From Advenella sp. S44 (GTDB taxonomy: Bacteria > Pseudomonadota > Gammaproteobacteria > Burkholderiales > Burkholderiaceae_B), in the NCBI RefSeq assembly GCF_002810445.1, contig NZ_NEXS01000010.1, positions 1-64,000 on the forward strand: DNA of 64,000 nucleotides. The letters are read 5' to 3'. Every line of letters starts with the position of its first letter. Position 1 is the stretch's first letter. Position numbers and translations under genes: made by a program. Positions 17,515 to 26,933 of the stretch are shown here, piece by piece. The notes under the pieces were generated by a model. It saw nothing but the letters and a program-made list of their open reading frames with translations. It was not told where the DNA came from and did not search any database.

Positions 17515-18198
17515 ATGCAACCTACCACCCCTGAAGAGATGTCGATTATCTCGCTGATCATCAATGCGAGCTTACCCGTGCAGATCATCATGCTGATCCT
17601 GGTGATCATTTCGGTCCTCTCATGGACCTATATCATCAGCAAGCGGATTGCGCTCAAACGCGCACGCAATCAGACACGGGATTTCGAAGATTCCTTCTGG
17701 AAAGGCGGTGACCTGACCACCCTGCACCAATCCATTGCCCAGAACAGCGAACAAGAAGGTCCACTGGCCCGAATCTTCGAATCCGGCATGGACGAGTTCC
17801 TCAAGGCACGACGCAATGGCGTCAAAGAAGTCAATGCGCTGCTGGACGGGCCAAGCCGGGCCATGCGCGCCACTTATCAGCGTGAGCTCGATGCCCTGGA
17901 CTCCAATTTGAATTTTCTGGCCTCTGCGGGTTCCGTAAGCCCGTACATCGGTCTGCTGGGAACCGTATGGGGAATTATGCACTCGTTCATCGGCCTGTCC
18001 GGCACTGCCCAGGCGACCCTGGCAGCCGTGGCGCCGGGCATTGCCGAGGCTTTGATCGCAACGGCCATCGGTCTGTTCGCCGCAATCCCGGCAGTATTGG
18101 CCTACAACCATTTTTCGAACGACATCGACAAAATGGCCAGCCGTTTTGACAGCTTTATTGACGAATTTCTGAATATCTTGCAACGTCAGGTTCGCTAA
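17515..18198 (+). CDS. tolQ: Tol-Pal system protein TolQ
   Basis: A 227-residue inner-membrane protein of the ExbB/TolQ proton-channel family, with three transmembrane segments (about 18-40, 135-155, 170-192). The conserved region SAGSVSPYIGLLGTVWGIMH leads into the second helix. With TolR it converts proton-motive force into TolA movement during outer-membrane constriction. The ATG at 17515 gives the normal family length. The stop overlaps the tolR start by one base. Confidence 0.97.
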   Translation: MQPTTPEEMSIISLIINASLPVQIIMLILVIISVLSWTYIISKRIALKRARNQTRDFEDSFWKGGDLTTLHQSIAQNSEQEGPLARIFESGMDEFLKARRNGVKEVNALLDGPSRAMRATYQRELDALDSNLNFLASAGSVSPYIGLLGTVWGIMHSFIGLSGTAQATLAAVAPGIAEALIATAIGLFAAIPAVLAYNHFSNDIDKMASRFDSFIDEFLNILQRQVR

Positions 18199-18635
18199 TG
18201 GTCCGAATAAATAACCGCCGCAGCCGCGGCCGTCGCTTGAAAAACGAGATGAACGTTGTGCCTTATATCGACGTGATGCTCGTGTTGCTGGTCATTTTCA
18301 TGGTGACCGCGCCCATGATCACGCCCGGGCTCATCAACCTGCCCTCGGTCGGCCAGGCGTCGGCCGTGCCGGCCACGCCGGTGGAAATCCAAATGTCGGA
18401 AAATGGCGAAGTCAAAGTGCGCCAGCGCACTGCAGGCAAGAACTTTCAAACGGTAGACAAGACCAATATCGTGGAGGAAGTCAAGGCACTCGTTGAGCCA
18501 GACAGTCCCGTGGTCATAGCAGCCGACGGCAAAGTGCCCTACGAAGAAGTCATGAAAGTGATGGATACGCTGCGAAGCAGCGGGCTAACTCGCCTGGGCC
18601 TGCTGGTCAACCAGAAATCCCCTGACGGCCAATAA
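18198..18635 (+). CDS. tolR: Tol-Pal system protein TolR
   Basis: A 145-residue ExbD/TolR protein. A single N-terminal membrane helix carries the proton-responsive Asp25 in VPYIDVMLVLLVIFM. The rest is a periplasmic peptidoglycan-binding domain. It begins on the last base of tolQ (TAATG), so translation is coupled. It works with TolQ as the motor of the complex. Confidence 0.97.
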   Translation: MVRINNRRSRGRRLKNEMNVVPYIDVMLVLLVIFMVTAPMITPGLINLPSVGQASAVPATPVEIQMSENGEVKVRQRTAGKNFQTVDKTNIVEEVKALVEPDSPVVIAADGKVPYEEVMKVMDTLRSSGLTRLGLLVNQKSPDGQ

Positions 18636-18681
18636 GTCTGCCGTTTCGCCCACCCTATCACCGTCATAAACTCACAATTTA

Positions 18682-19884
18682 ATGAAGCACTTCGAGAATC
18701 CTAACGAATTTTATGATGAAGGAGATAATCGCAAAGGCCTGATTGGCGCGATTATCCTTCACGCTTTGTTAGTGATCGCGCTTATTGCCGGCCTGTTCCA
18801 GGCTACGGAAGCGCCAACCGGACCGGTGCAACTTGAATTGTGGACCGAAGGCGAGAACCAGGTGCTGGAGCCGCCCGCACAAACGCGCACGCCTGATCCG
18901 GCCGAAGAAGATACGCAGAACGAAGAAGAGGAAGCCGCATCGCCGCCTCCTCCACCATCGCAGGCAGCAGCGGCAGCAGCCGCCGCGGCGGCTGCACAGC
19001 AGGCGCGTGCCGAGCAGTCCCAGCCAGAAGCCAGCGAGCAGGAAGACCCGGATATTGCGCTGGAAAAGAAACGCAAGGAACAAGCCGACCAAAAGGCCAA
19101 GGAACTGGCAGAAGCGAAGGCCAAAGCACAAGAGCAAGCCAGGGAAGCGGCCAAAGCCCGGGATGAGGCAAGGCGCAAGGCGCAGCTGGAAGCCAAAGCA
19201 GAAGCCGAAGCACAGGCCAAGGCCCAGGCCAAGGAAAAAGCTGAAGCCCAAGCCAAAGCTGAGGCACAGGCTAAAGCGCGGGCCGAAGCCAAGGCCAAAG
19301 CCGAAGCGAAAGCACGTGCCGAAGCACAGGCTCGCGAAGAGGCCGAAGCAAAAGAAAAAGCCAAAGAAGAGGCCTCTGCCAAAGCCAAAGAGGCTGCCGA
19401 GGCTAAAGCCAAAGCTGCTGCACAGGCCAAGGCCAAAGCTGCTGCCGAAGCCAAAGCCAAAGCTGCCGCAAAAGCAAAAGCGGATGCCAAAAAAGCAGCG
19501 CAGGCAAAGGCAAAAGCCGAATCCAAAGGCGATGCCCTGCGTGCCGCCATGCGCGGCGATATCAGTAGCACTGCCGGTATCCGCGGCGGTCAGAGTGATC
19601 GCAACCAGGTCGGCGGCGGCGGTGGCACTTCGGGCTATGCGCGGCGCGTCCAGCAATGCGTGGAGCCTCGCCTGAGATTTAGCGGCAACCAGCGCCTGCA
19701 AGTGACTTACCGCGTTGACTTTGACAGCAGTTTTACTCCGACAGGCGCAAAGATCCTGGTGCGTTCAGGCAATCCGGCATTCGACCGTGCGGTACAGGCC
19801 GCGCTCATGGCCTGCAAACCGTTTCCCAAACCGCCTGGCGGCAACTCCTACGTGACCGGCCCGTACCGCTACATCCCGAATTAA
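18682..19884 (+). CDS. tolA: Tol-Pal system protein TolA
   Basis: A 400-residue protein with the three classical parts. An N-terminal membrane anchor (about 20-42) contains the HALLV region typical of TolA/TonB. A long Ala/Lys/Glu/Gln-rich helix (about 90-290) spans the periplasm. A C-terminal TolA/TonB-like domain (about 305-400, RRVQQCVEPRLRF to the end) touches Pal/TolB. A poly-proline patch and poly-Ala runs lie at 75-100. The low-complexity middle makes long antisense open frames that are not genes. Confidence 0.96.
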   Translation: MKHFENPNEFYDEGDNRKGLIGAIILHALLVIALIAGLFQATEAPTGPVQLELWTEGENQVLEPPAQTRTPDPAEEDTQNEEEEAASPPPPPSQAAAAAAAAAAAQQARAEQSQPEASEQEDPDIALEKKRKEQADQKAKELAEAKAKAQEQAREAAKARDEARRKAQLEAKAEAEAQAKAQAKEKAEAQAKAEAQAKARAEAKAKAEAKARAEAQAREEAEAKEKAKEEASAKAKEAAEAKAKAAAQAKAKAAAEAKAKAAAKAKADAKKAAQAKAKAESKGDALRAAMRGDISSTAGIRGGQSDRNQVGGGGGTSGYARRVQQCVEPRLRFSGNQRLQVTYRVDFDSSFTPTGAKILVRSGNPAFDRAVQAALMACKPFPKPPGGNSYVTGPYRYIPN

Positions 19885-20003
19885 CACCGGCAGCTGTAGC
19901 GGCGGCTCGAAAATACGTGAAACAACATTCCCCTGCTTCGCCTTGGCCTGGCAGGCTTTATTGATACACTGTCGTTATTACATTCTGTAAGGAGATCGCA
20001 GTC

Positions 20004-21284
20004 ATGACTGCCTCAATCAAAAAGGGAACGGCTGCCCTTCCGGCCCGTGCTGTACAGCGCTATATCGGCATTCTGATGACCTGGGCACTGTTTCTCGCCG
20101 TGATGTTTTACGCCAGCGCGCAGGCTCAGGTAAACGTCGAGCTGCGCGGCTCGGGTTCTGCCAACAAATTCCCGATCGTGGTGGCCAATTTCGAAGGCCC
20201 CAATGGCGCGGAAATTGCCAATATCATTCGCGCAGACCTGACCCGTTCCGGTCAGTTCGAAGTCAAAAGCACCGGAAATCTGACACTGGGCGCCAGTGGC
20301 GCACCAGACTGGGCAGCCATCTCCGAGGCAGGCGCCACGTCAATTGCCTACGGCACGGTTAACGGCAACAGCGTCGATTACCGCCTGGCCGATGCCGCGC
20401 AACAGGCGCAACTGGATGCCCAAAACATCTCAGAAGCGCAAATGCGCCGTCTTGCTCACAGGGTAGCTGACGCAATCTACGAAAAAACCACAGGCGTTCG
20501 TGGTATTTTTGCAACACGCATTGCCTACACAACCGGTCGCCAACTGGTGGTTGCAGATGCCGATGGCGAGAACCAAAGGGTTGTTGCCAGCTCATCTTCT
20601 TCTCTGATTTCTCCGGCCTGGTCGCCCGACGGTACGCGCCTGGCTTACGTGAGTTTTGAAGGTGGCAAACCAATAGTGTACGTACAGAACCTGAGTACCG
20701 GCGCACGCACGGTAGCAGCCAACTTCAAGGGCAACAACAGCGCCCCTGCGTGGTCTCCGAATGGAAGTCAACTGGCCGTGGCGTTAAGTCAAGGCGGTAT
20801 TTCCCAGATTTATCTGGTTGGCGCCGGGGGCGGCACCGGCCAGCAACGTCTGACCAACTCAGCGGAAATTGACACCGAACCGTTCTTTTTCCCCAATGGC
20901 AGCGGAATCGTTTTTACCAGTGACCGTGGGGGTAGCGCACAGGTCTATCGCACGGGCCTCGGAGGGGGTGCAGCCAGCCGCCTGACCTTCAGTGGATCAC
21001 AAAATGTTTCGCCAAAAATTTCACCAGATGGGTCAAAACTGGTATATTCTAGCTTACGAGGTGGGTCATATGTTATTGCTATAAGTAGTCTTGGCTCTGG
21101 ATCTGATCAGGTACTTACTTCTGGCGGCAATGATCTTTCTCCAAGTTTCGCACCTAACGGAATGCAAGTGCTCTACGCAGCAGGTGGCGGTCTCGGACTC
21201 GTCAATGCTGACGGTTCGTTCCAGGCCTCAATACCCTCGTCTGGCAATGTGACTGGTGCGGCTTGGGGGCCGTTTACAAAATAA
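20004..21284 (+). CDS. tolB: Tol-Pal system protein TolB
   Basis: A 426-residue periplasmic protein. The signal peptide ends near ASAQAQ (about 42), then an N-terminal TolB domain, then a six-bladed WD40-like propeller (repeats such as SPAWSPDGTRLAYVS, APAWSPNGSQLAVAL and SPKISPDGSKLVYSS). It binds Pal and TolA. AAGGAG precedes the ATG at 20004. A 119-bp gap separates it from tolA, so a separate promoter is possible. Confidence 0.98.
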   Translation: MTASIKKGTAALPARAVQRYIGILMTWALFLAVMFYASAQAQVNVELRGSGSANKFPIVVANFEGPNGAEIANIIRADLTRSGQFEVKSTGNLTLGASGAPDWAAISEAGATSIAYGTVNGNSVDYRLADAAQQAQLDAQNISEAQMRRLAHRVADAIYEKTTGVRGIFATRIAYTTGRQLVVADADGENQRVVASSSSSLISPAWSPDGTRLAYVSFEGGKPIVYVQNLSTGARTVAANFKGNNSAPAWSPNGSQLAVALSQGGISQIYLVGAGGGTGQQRLTNSAEIDTEPFFFPNGSGIVFTSDRGGSAQVYRTGLGGGAASRLTFSGSQNVSPKISPDGSKLVYSSLRGGSYVIAISSLGSGSDQVLTSGGNDLSPSFAPNGMQVLYAAGGGLGLVNADGSFQASIPSSGNVTGAAWGPFTK

Positions 21285-21316
21285 GTTTATTTTTGACTTT
21301 GATAAAGGAAATTACC

Positions 21317-21805
21317 ATGGGTTCTCGCATTGCAAAAACATTTGCCATTGCTAGTTTGGCTGCCACTTTGGCAGCGTGTAGCTCTACTCCTGTAGACGGC
21401 ACTGCTGGAGCAGGCACAGGCACAGGCACTTCCAGCGCCGTTATGGATCCATTCAACCCTAACAGCCCACTTGCGCAGCAACGCTCTGTTTACTTTGCTT
21501 ATGACAGCTATGTTGTAGAACAGCAATACCAGCCCGTTGTTCAAATGCACGCCCAATACCTGGCTGCTAACGCCAACCAGCGCGTTCGCATCGAAGGTAA
21601 CACCGACGCACGTGGCAGCGCCGAGTACAACCTTGCACTGGGCCAGCGTCGCTCTGTTGCAGTTGCCAACCAACTGACACAACAAGGTGTAAGTCCTAAC
21701 CAAATCGAAGCAGTCAGCTTCGGTAAAGAGCGTCCAAAAGCAGAAGGTTCTACAGAAGAAGCCTATGCTGAAAACCGTCGCGCAGACATTAACTATCAGC
21801 GTTAA
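21317..21805 (+). CDS. pal: Peptidoglycan-associated lipoprotein Pal
   Basis: A 162-residue outer-membrane lipoprotein with lipobox LAAC (Cys21) and an OmpA-like peptidoglycan-binding domain (about 55-160). That domain contains VRIEGNTDARGSAEYNLALG and the conserved Asp/Arg contacts to diaminopimelate. The ATG at 21317 follows AAAGGA. Codon use is noticeably biased toward common codons, as expected for an abundant protein. Confidence 0.98.
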   Translation: MGSRIAKTFAIASLAATLAACSSTPVDGTAGAGTGTGTSSAVMDPFNPNSPLAQQRSVYFAYDSYVVEQQYQPVVQMHAQYLAANANQRVRIEGNTDARGSAEYNLALGQRRSVAVANQLTQQGVSPNQIEAVSFGKERPKAEGSTEEAYAENRRADINYQR

Positions 21806-21831
21806 TCCTGCTTTGTAGGTTATGCTCACTG

Positions 21832-21870
21832 CGCCGCAAACGGTTATGCCGTTGCGGCGTTGCTGTTTTA
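21832..21870 (+). terminator. Intra-operon hairpin between pal and cpoB
   Basis: CGCCGCAAACGG pairs with CCGTTGCGGCG (one bulged A) around a 5-base loop, followed by the T-rich TTGCTGTTTT. It begins 26 bases after the pal stop and ends before the cpoB ribosome site. A partial terminator here would give more Pal than CpoB. Confidence 0.6.
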
Positions 21871-21881
21871 ACGGAGTCCAC

Positions 21882-22562
21882 ATGAAACTGAAGAAAACAC
21901 ATCCCCTGCTCATTGCCTCATCTGCCCTTGTACTCAGCCTGAGTGCCAACTACGCGTGTGCGTTTGAAGACGAAGATGCTCGGCGTGCCATTCTTGACCT
22001 GCGCTCCCAGTTAAGACAAACGCAGCAGAACAATGCTGACCTGACCAACAAAATCAACACCCTGCAACAACAGATCTCACAACTGCGCGGCAGCATTGAA
22101 ACCGCTAATCATCAGTTGCGTCTGGCCCAGCAGTCCGGTGAGCAGGCCGCAGATTCGGATGTACCTCCTTCGCCACAAGTGGGGGATCCCAACGAACAGC
22201 AAAGCTACGACGACGCACTGGATCTTTTCCGCCAGGGCAATTACGCGCAAGCCAGCACGGCGCTGAACCGCTTCGCCCAGCAATACCCGAATAGTCCGCT
22301 GGCACCGAGCGCGCGCTTCTACGAAGGCAGTAGCCGCTACGCAAACAAAGACTTCAACGGCTCCATTCAGGGACTGCAGGCAATGGTGGCGGCCTATCCT
22401 CGTGATCCGAAAGCCGCAGATGCGCTTCTTGTCATCGCTGGCAGTCAAGTAGAATTGAACAATATTGCAGGCGCCAAAACGACATTGCAGCGCGTAGTCA
22501 ACGAATATCCGAATACCCCGGCTGCCGACACCGCCAAGAACCGCCTGGAGCTCTTCCGCTAG
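21882..22562 (+). CDS. cpoB: Cell division coordinator CpoB
   Basis: A 226-residue periplasmic protein (formerly YbgF). It has a signal peptide to about residue 27 (NYACAF), a trimerising coiled coil (about 30-85), and C-terminal TPR repeats (about 105-225, DDALDLFRQGNYAQAST and onward). It links Tol function to PBP1B and cell-wall synthesis in E. coli. ACGGAG precedes the ATG at 21882; an earlier ATG at 21822 lies in the hairpin region and is unlikely. Confidence 0.95.
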   Translation: MKLKKTHPLLIASSALVLSLSANYACAFEDEDARRAILDLRSQLRQTQQNNADLTNKINTLQQQISQLRGSIETANHQLRLAQQSGEQAADSDVPPSPQVGDPNEQQSYDDALDLFRQGNYAQASTALNRFAQQYPNSPLAPSARFYEGSSRYANKDFNGSIQGLQAMVAAYPRDPKAADALLVIAGSQVELNNIAGAKTTLQRVVNEYPNTPAADTAKNRLELFR

Positions 22563-22593
22563 GCTGTGGTGCCACTGATTCCGTTTTTTACCC

Positions 22594-22625
22594 AAAGGCA
22601 TCCGGAAATCACAGGATGCTTTTTT
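22594..22625 (+). terminator. Rho-independent terminator after cpoB
   Basis: AAAGGCATCC pairs with GGATGCTTTT (one G-U pair) around a short loop and runs into six T. It closes the tol-pal-cpoB transcript 31 bases after the stop. Confidence 0.8.
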
Positions 22626-22636
22626 ATTTGATAACG

Positions 22637-23470
22637 ATGCAGAACGACTATCCGCAACATACGCTAACGCTAGCCAACGCCACACTCGCCTACCAGGACG
22701 CCGGGCAGTCGCCCACCTGTCTGCTGCTGGTCCATGGGTCGTTGTGTGATTTTCGTTTCTGGCGCTGGCAATTGCCAGAGCTATGCGCATCGCTGCGCGT
22801 CATCGCTCCCAGCCTGCCCGACTATCTGTCCGCCGCATCCCTGTCACCAGGCAGCCGTGTACCGTTTTCCATCGAGCAACATACGACAGATCTGTTTGCC
22901 CTGATGGACCACCTGGGTGTGAACCACTTTGCTGTATTGGGGCATTCGCGAGGCGGGCGCATCGCTGCTGAAATGGCTTGTCGCCGTCCTGAACGCGTTA
23001 CGCACCTGCTGCTGGCAGATCCCGGGCTCGGTTCAGTGCTGCCCGAAGACAGCATGCCCGCGCTGCCCTATCGGGACCGGGCGCTGGCTGCCCATGAGCG
23101 CGGTGAAACCGACGCAGCACTGGAAATTTTTATTGACGGCGTCAGCGGCGCCGGCACGTGGAAACGCATGGTCTCCTGGTTCAAGTCGATGACCCGGGAT
23201 CAGGCAGATACACTGCCACTGATCATCCGAGAACCGCTTTATGAGCTGAATCCTTCAAGCATCAACGAGTATGGCCTTCCGGTTACCTTGATAGGCGGAT
23301 CCAATAGTCCGGCGCCCTTTCCTGCAATTATGGACGCGCTCGAGCAGCAATTCTGGCATGTCTCGCGCCATACGCTGACACCGGCATCCCACGGTTTGAA
23401 TCTAGCCCTGCCGCATGCCTTTAACCAAGTCATTCTTCAGGCGCTCGGAAAAAAACCGTCTCTTCCATAG
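22637..23470 (+). CDS. Alpha/beta hydrolase
   Basis: About 277 residues from the ATG at 22637, which lies just after the cpoB terminator. The core motifs are the oxyanion strand LLLVHGSLCD, the nucleophile elbow GHSRGG, and a C-terminal His in TPASHGLNLALP. This is a cytosolic serine hydrolase of the epoxide-hydrolase/haloperoxidase-like group. The substrate is not evident. It is followed after four bases by the ClC gene, so the two may be cotranscribed, though functional linkage is unclear. Confidence 0.85.
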   Translation: MQNDYPQHTLTLANATLAYQDAGQSPTCLLLVHGSLCDFRFWRWQLPELCASLRVIAPSLPDYLSAASLSPGSRVPFSIEQHTTDLFALMDHLGVNHFAVLGHSRGGRIAAEMACRRPERVTHLLLADPGLGSVLPEDSMPALPYRDRALAAHERGETDAALEIFIDGVSGAGTWKRMVSWFKSMTRDQADTLPLIIREPLYELNPSSINEYGLPVTLIGGSNSPAPFPAIMDALEQQFWHVSRHTLTPASHGLNLALPHAFNQVILQALGKKPSLP

Positions 23471-23474
23471 GCAC

Positions 23475-24869
23475 ATGCGATCTCCTGCTCCCAGAATACG
23501 CCGTTCCATCAAACGAAAAACAAGACAGGCACTTCGCCTGTCCAAGAAATCGCTGCAATTGATTTTGATGCTTTGTGGCGCAACGCTGGTGGCACTCATT
23601 TCCATCGGGTTTGCAATGCTGGCCGATTATGCGCTAGACAAAAACACAGAATGGACCCGCGCCTATCCCTATCTGATCTGGGTGGTCATGCCACTGTCCT
23701 TTGTGTTGTTGCGCTGGTGTGTCATGCGCTATGCCCCGTATTCAGCCGGTAGCGGCATTCCACAGATCATTGCCAGCCTGTCATTGAACCGCGAATCACC
23801 GGGCAAATTGCGCCTTGTTTCGCTGGCGCAGGCGATCTGGAAAATCCCCCTCACCTTTTTGGGTCTGTTGGCTGGCGCCTCTATTGGTCGCGAAGGGCCT
23901 TCCGTACAAATTGGTGCTGCCGCCATGCTGGCCTGGGGACAATGGTGCCAGAAAATCGGCTTGCCCCTCAAAGGGTTCAATACGCGCGAGTGGATTGCAG
24001 CCGGCGCAGCTGGCGGACTGGCCGCCGCATTCAACGCGCCGCTGGCCGGCGTGATTTTTGCCATCGAAGAAATCGGCAAAGGGCTGGACCTGCGCTGGCA
24101 ACGACTGGTATTGCTGGGTGTGCTAGCCGCCGGTTTTATTGTTGTTGCGCTCACCGGTGGCAACCCCTATTTCGGCACTTTCCATTCGTCGCCACTACAA
24201 GAAAACATGTTCGCCTGGGTCTTGCTTTGTGCGGTCGTTTGCGGGGTGTCAGGCGGCATTTTCGCGCGCCTGTTAAGCAAGGGGCTGGTCGGTTGCGCCC
24301 CGAGGGCCTTGCGGCATTACATACACAACCATCCGCTGTGGGTGGCGGCAACAATGGGGCTGGTCGTGGCGTTGCTGGGCTATCTGACGGCTGGTGGCGT
24401 TTTTGGCACCAGTTACGAAGTAGCCAAAAATGCGCTCATGATGATGCCGCAAGATTCTGAACATTTCAGTGTCGCAAAACTGCTTGCCACCGTCGCCTCA
24501 TACTGGGCCGGCATCCCGGGCGGCATTTTTACACCGGCCCTGACAACCGGCGCCGGTATCGGTGTAGAACTGGCCCGTTCTGCCAACATGCACGAAGCGC
24601 AGAGTGTGTTTGTCCTGATTTGCATGGCGGCGTTTCTAGCGGCCTCTACTCAATCGCCGGTCACCGCCTCTGTGATTGTCATGGAAATGGCAGCCAGCCA
24701 GGCCATGCTATTCTGGATGCTGCTGGCCAGCCTGGTTGCCACGGTCGTATCAAAGCAAATTTGTCCGCATGCGTTTTATCATTTTTCTGCCGGACGCTTC
24801 CGGCAATTGGCGCTAAGCGAAGATGCGCGGCAGGCTGCCGCGCCTGGTAAAAGCGCTACTGATCGCTGA
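23475..24869 (+). CDS. ClC-type chloride/proton antiporter (ClcB-like)
   Basis: About 464 residues from the ATG at 23475, with more than ten membrane helices. The anion-selectivity motifs are GSGIP (92-96), GREGP (138-142, gating Glu140) and GIFTP. The internal proton glutamate is also present, in GVIFAIEE (about Glu199, matching E. coli ClcA Glu203), which favours an exchanger rather than a channel. The last 14 bases overlap the convergent copper chaperone gene. An upstream in-frame ATG at 23415 lies inside the hydrolase gene and is less likely. Confidence 0.9.
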   Translation: MRSPAPRIRRSIKRKTRQALRLSKKSLQLILMLCGATLVALISIGFAMLADYALDKNTEWTRAYPYLIWVVMPLSFVLLRWCVMRYAPYSAGSGIPQIIASLSLNRESPGKLRLVSLAQAIWKIPLTFLGLLAGASIGREGPSVQIGAAAMLAWGQWCQKIGLPLKGFNTREWIAAGAAGGLAAAFNAPLAGVIFAIEEIGKGLDLRWQRLVLLGVLAAGFIVVALTGGNPYFGTFHSSPLQENMFAWVLLCAVVCGVSGGIFARLLSKGLVGCAPRALRHYIHNHPLWVAATMGLVVALLGYLTAGGVFGTSYEVAKNALMMMPQDSEHFSVAKLLATVASYWAGIPGGIFTPALTTGAGIGVELARSANMHEAQSVFVLICMAAFLAASTQSPVTASVIVMEMAASQAMLFWMLLASLVATVVSKQICPHAFYHFSAGRFRQLALSEDARQAAAPGKSATDR

Positions 24870-25398
24870 ACTTGCGGGCGCCGGGCGACTTGAGCGTACA
24901 CTGCACCGGCATTTTTTTACCTGTGCCCAGTTCGAAATGGACCGTGATTTGCTGTCCCACCTTCAGGTCAGCAACCGGTTTTTCCAGCATCGCGTGATAG
25001 GATCCCGGCTTGAACGACAAGGACTGTCCGGGCTCGACGGTAACGTCCGGCACCATCGCCATGGCAGACATCCCGTTTTTCTCGCTGGTCTCGTGCAACA
25101 TGCTCATACCGAAAGACTCGGTTTCAATACCCTTGAGCACCACAGGTTCGGATTTATCCTGATTGTGCAGCACAAAGAATCCGCCAGACGGCGCCACGTT
25201 GGGCAACAGGCGTATCCAGCAATCTTCGATGCGCAAGTTCTCTGTGCCCTTTTCGGTGCTTGGCGCCCGGTCGGACTTGGCGTGCATATCGTGATTGGCA
25301 TGATGCCCGTCATGGTCGGTACCATCGTGATGAGCCAGGGCCTGGGAAGTCAACACCGATGCGCTCAATAGCGCACTCATCAGAATTATTTTGTTCAT
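24856..25398 (-). CDS. Periplasmic copper chaperone PCu(A)C
   Basis: A 180-residue protein with a signal peptide (1-22) and then a His-rich segment (HHDGTDHDGHHANHDMH) that probably binds extra metal. The copper site H-X10-M-X21-H-X-M is complete: His102, Met113, His135, Met137. The family delivers Cu(I) to the CuA site of cytochrome oxidase. The ATG at 25398 follows AGGAAAG. It is encoded alone and convergent on the ClC gene, without the SCO partner that often accompanies it. Confidence 0.92.
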   Translation of the reverse strand: MNKIILMSALLSASVLTSQALAHHDGTDHDGHHANHDMHAKSDRAPSTEKGTENLRIEDCWIRLLPNVAPSGGFFVLHNQDKSEPVVLKGIETESFGMSMLHETSEKNGMSAMAMVPDVTVEPGQSLSFKPGSYHAMLEKPVADLKVGQQITVHFELGTGKKMPVQCTLKSPGARKFSDQ

Positions 25399-25520
25399 CA
25401 GTCTTTCCTGCAAACACATTAAAAGAACCATATTACGCCAGAACCGGCAACGCCGCACTGACGCAACGGTGACAATCGGGAACTGCTTGATTTAAATCAG
25501 CCGCCGCTGCCGTATCGCAC

Positions 25521-26211
25521 TCAACGCTGTCTTTCATCACGAATGATATCGCTATAGCGAGTGACTTCCTGTGCACGAGCCGAGTCCATATCACACTCCT
25601 GCAACGCCTGCGCATACCATTGCTGCATCGCCGGCAAGGCCAGCATGCAAGACACATAATCGCTTGCCACGCCTTGCATTGGCAGATCGTAACTCTGAAT
25701 CCGGAATATCACGGGCGCAAACATAGCGTCGACGGCCGTCAGCGCCACACCAGCCAGGAATGGTCCGCCAAAGCGTGATATGCCCTCATTGGACAGCTCG
25801 TTGATGCGCTCGATCTCGACCTGCAGCTGTGCCGGCACGGTTTTTAAGCGGGCGCGAACTGCGCAATTCATGGCACAGTATTCGCGCAGATGCGAAAACC
25901 CTGAATGCATTTCGCTGCAGGCGCAACGGGCCCAGGCACGCGCCACCCGGTCCCGGGGCCAGACGCCGGCATGCTTTTTCAGCCAGGTATTCTACAATGG
26001 CCAGTCTGTCCCAGACAGTCGTGTCTTCATCTTGCAGCGCAGGAACCTTGCCACTGGGAGAAAACGCCGCAAATTGTTCCCGTTGCGCCACGATGTCTGC
26101 CTGAAACGGGTGCAACGCTTCGTCAAAGGCAATATCAAGCTGGCGCAGCAGGATCCAAGGCCTTAACGACCACGACGAATAGTTTTTATTGGCGATATGA
26201 AGGGTATACAT
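25521..26211 (-). pseudogene. Glutathione S-transferase, frameshifted
   Basis: Residues 1-85 form a thioredoxin-like GST N-domain (YTLHIANKNYSSWSLRPW with the catalytic-site region, then PSGKVPALQDEDTTVWDRLA). The reading frame then shifts. The continuation in the next frame (HAGVWPRDRVARAW, then the C-domain from about MHSGFSHLREYCAMNC to IIRDERQR) is also clearly GST. The switch maps to a five-base homopolymer at 25975-25979, where one extra base would explain it. Either this is a recent pseudogene or a homopolymer sequencing error. The start at 26211 is the ATG before YTLHIAN; 26217 is also possible. Confidence 0.85.
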
Positions 26212-26354
26212 GAACATCCCACTGGGGGCTGATAACAAACACAAACGAAATTAAACCGCGCCGCCGCGCCCCGTGCGGCGCATCCGCGTACCGCCTGCGA
26301 CTGCGCCAGACACTACGGCAGATTAGTCATGATTAGCCATGGCTATGACCAGGG

Positions 26355-26933
26355 TCAGAGTGTCACGGTGGCGCCCAGTGCCTTGATGAACTGCGCCATC
26401 CATGCCGGATGCGCAGGCCAGGCGGGAGCCGTCACTAAATGCCCGTCAGTGACGGCGCTATCGACCGCGATGTCCTGGTAGTGCCCGCCGGCAAGCGTGA
26501 CCTCTGCGGCGCAGGCCGGGTAAGCCGAACACTTCTTGCCCCTGATTATATCGGCAGCGGCCAGGATTTGCGCACCATGGCAGACGGCTGCTATCGGCTT
26601 TTTCTGCGCATCGAACTCGCGCACAATTTCCAGGACACGAGGGGTATTGCGCAGGTACTCGGGCGCTCGGCCGCCCGGGATCACCAGACCCACATAATGG
26701 CCGGTATTGACCTGGGAAAAATCGTAATTGATGGCAAAATTGTGTCCGCGCTTTTCCGAGTAAGTCTGGTCGCCTTCAAAATCGTGAATAGCAGTTGCAA
26801 TTTTATCGCCGGCCTTTTTATCGGGACACACGGCATGCACCTCGTACCCCACGCCAAGTAGAAACTGAAACGGCACCATCGTTTCATAATCTTCGGCGTA
26901 ATCACCCACTAACATCAGAATTTTCAGAGACAT
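26355..26933 (-). CDS. DJ-1/PfpI family protein
   Basis: A 192-residue cytosolic protein of the DJ-1/PfpI class I amidotransferase-like fold. The nucleophile elbow AAVCHGAQ contains Cys118-His119, with an acidic partner near Glu16 and the strand [12 protein letters not shown]. Relatives are proteases, glyoxalases or deglycases; the sequence alone does not decide. GGGAGT precedes the ATG at 26933. Monocistronic. Confidence 0.9.
   Translation of the reverse strand: MSLKILMLVGDYAEDYETMVPFQFLLGVGYEVHAVCPDKKAGDKIATAIHDFEGDQTYSEKRGHNFAINYDFSQVNTGHYVGLVIPGGRAPEYLRNTPRVLEIVREFDAQKKPIAAVCHGAQILAAADIIRGKKCSAYPACAAEVTLAGGHYQDIAVDSAVTDGHLVTAPAWPAHPAWMAQFIKALGATVTL

Noticed and set aside
18759-19701. Two long minus-strand reading frames opposite tolA
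   Set aside because: They arise from the low-complexity Ala/Lys/Glu codons of TolA; the antisense products are repeats of Phe, Gly, Leu and Cys with no protein-like features.
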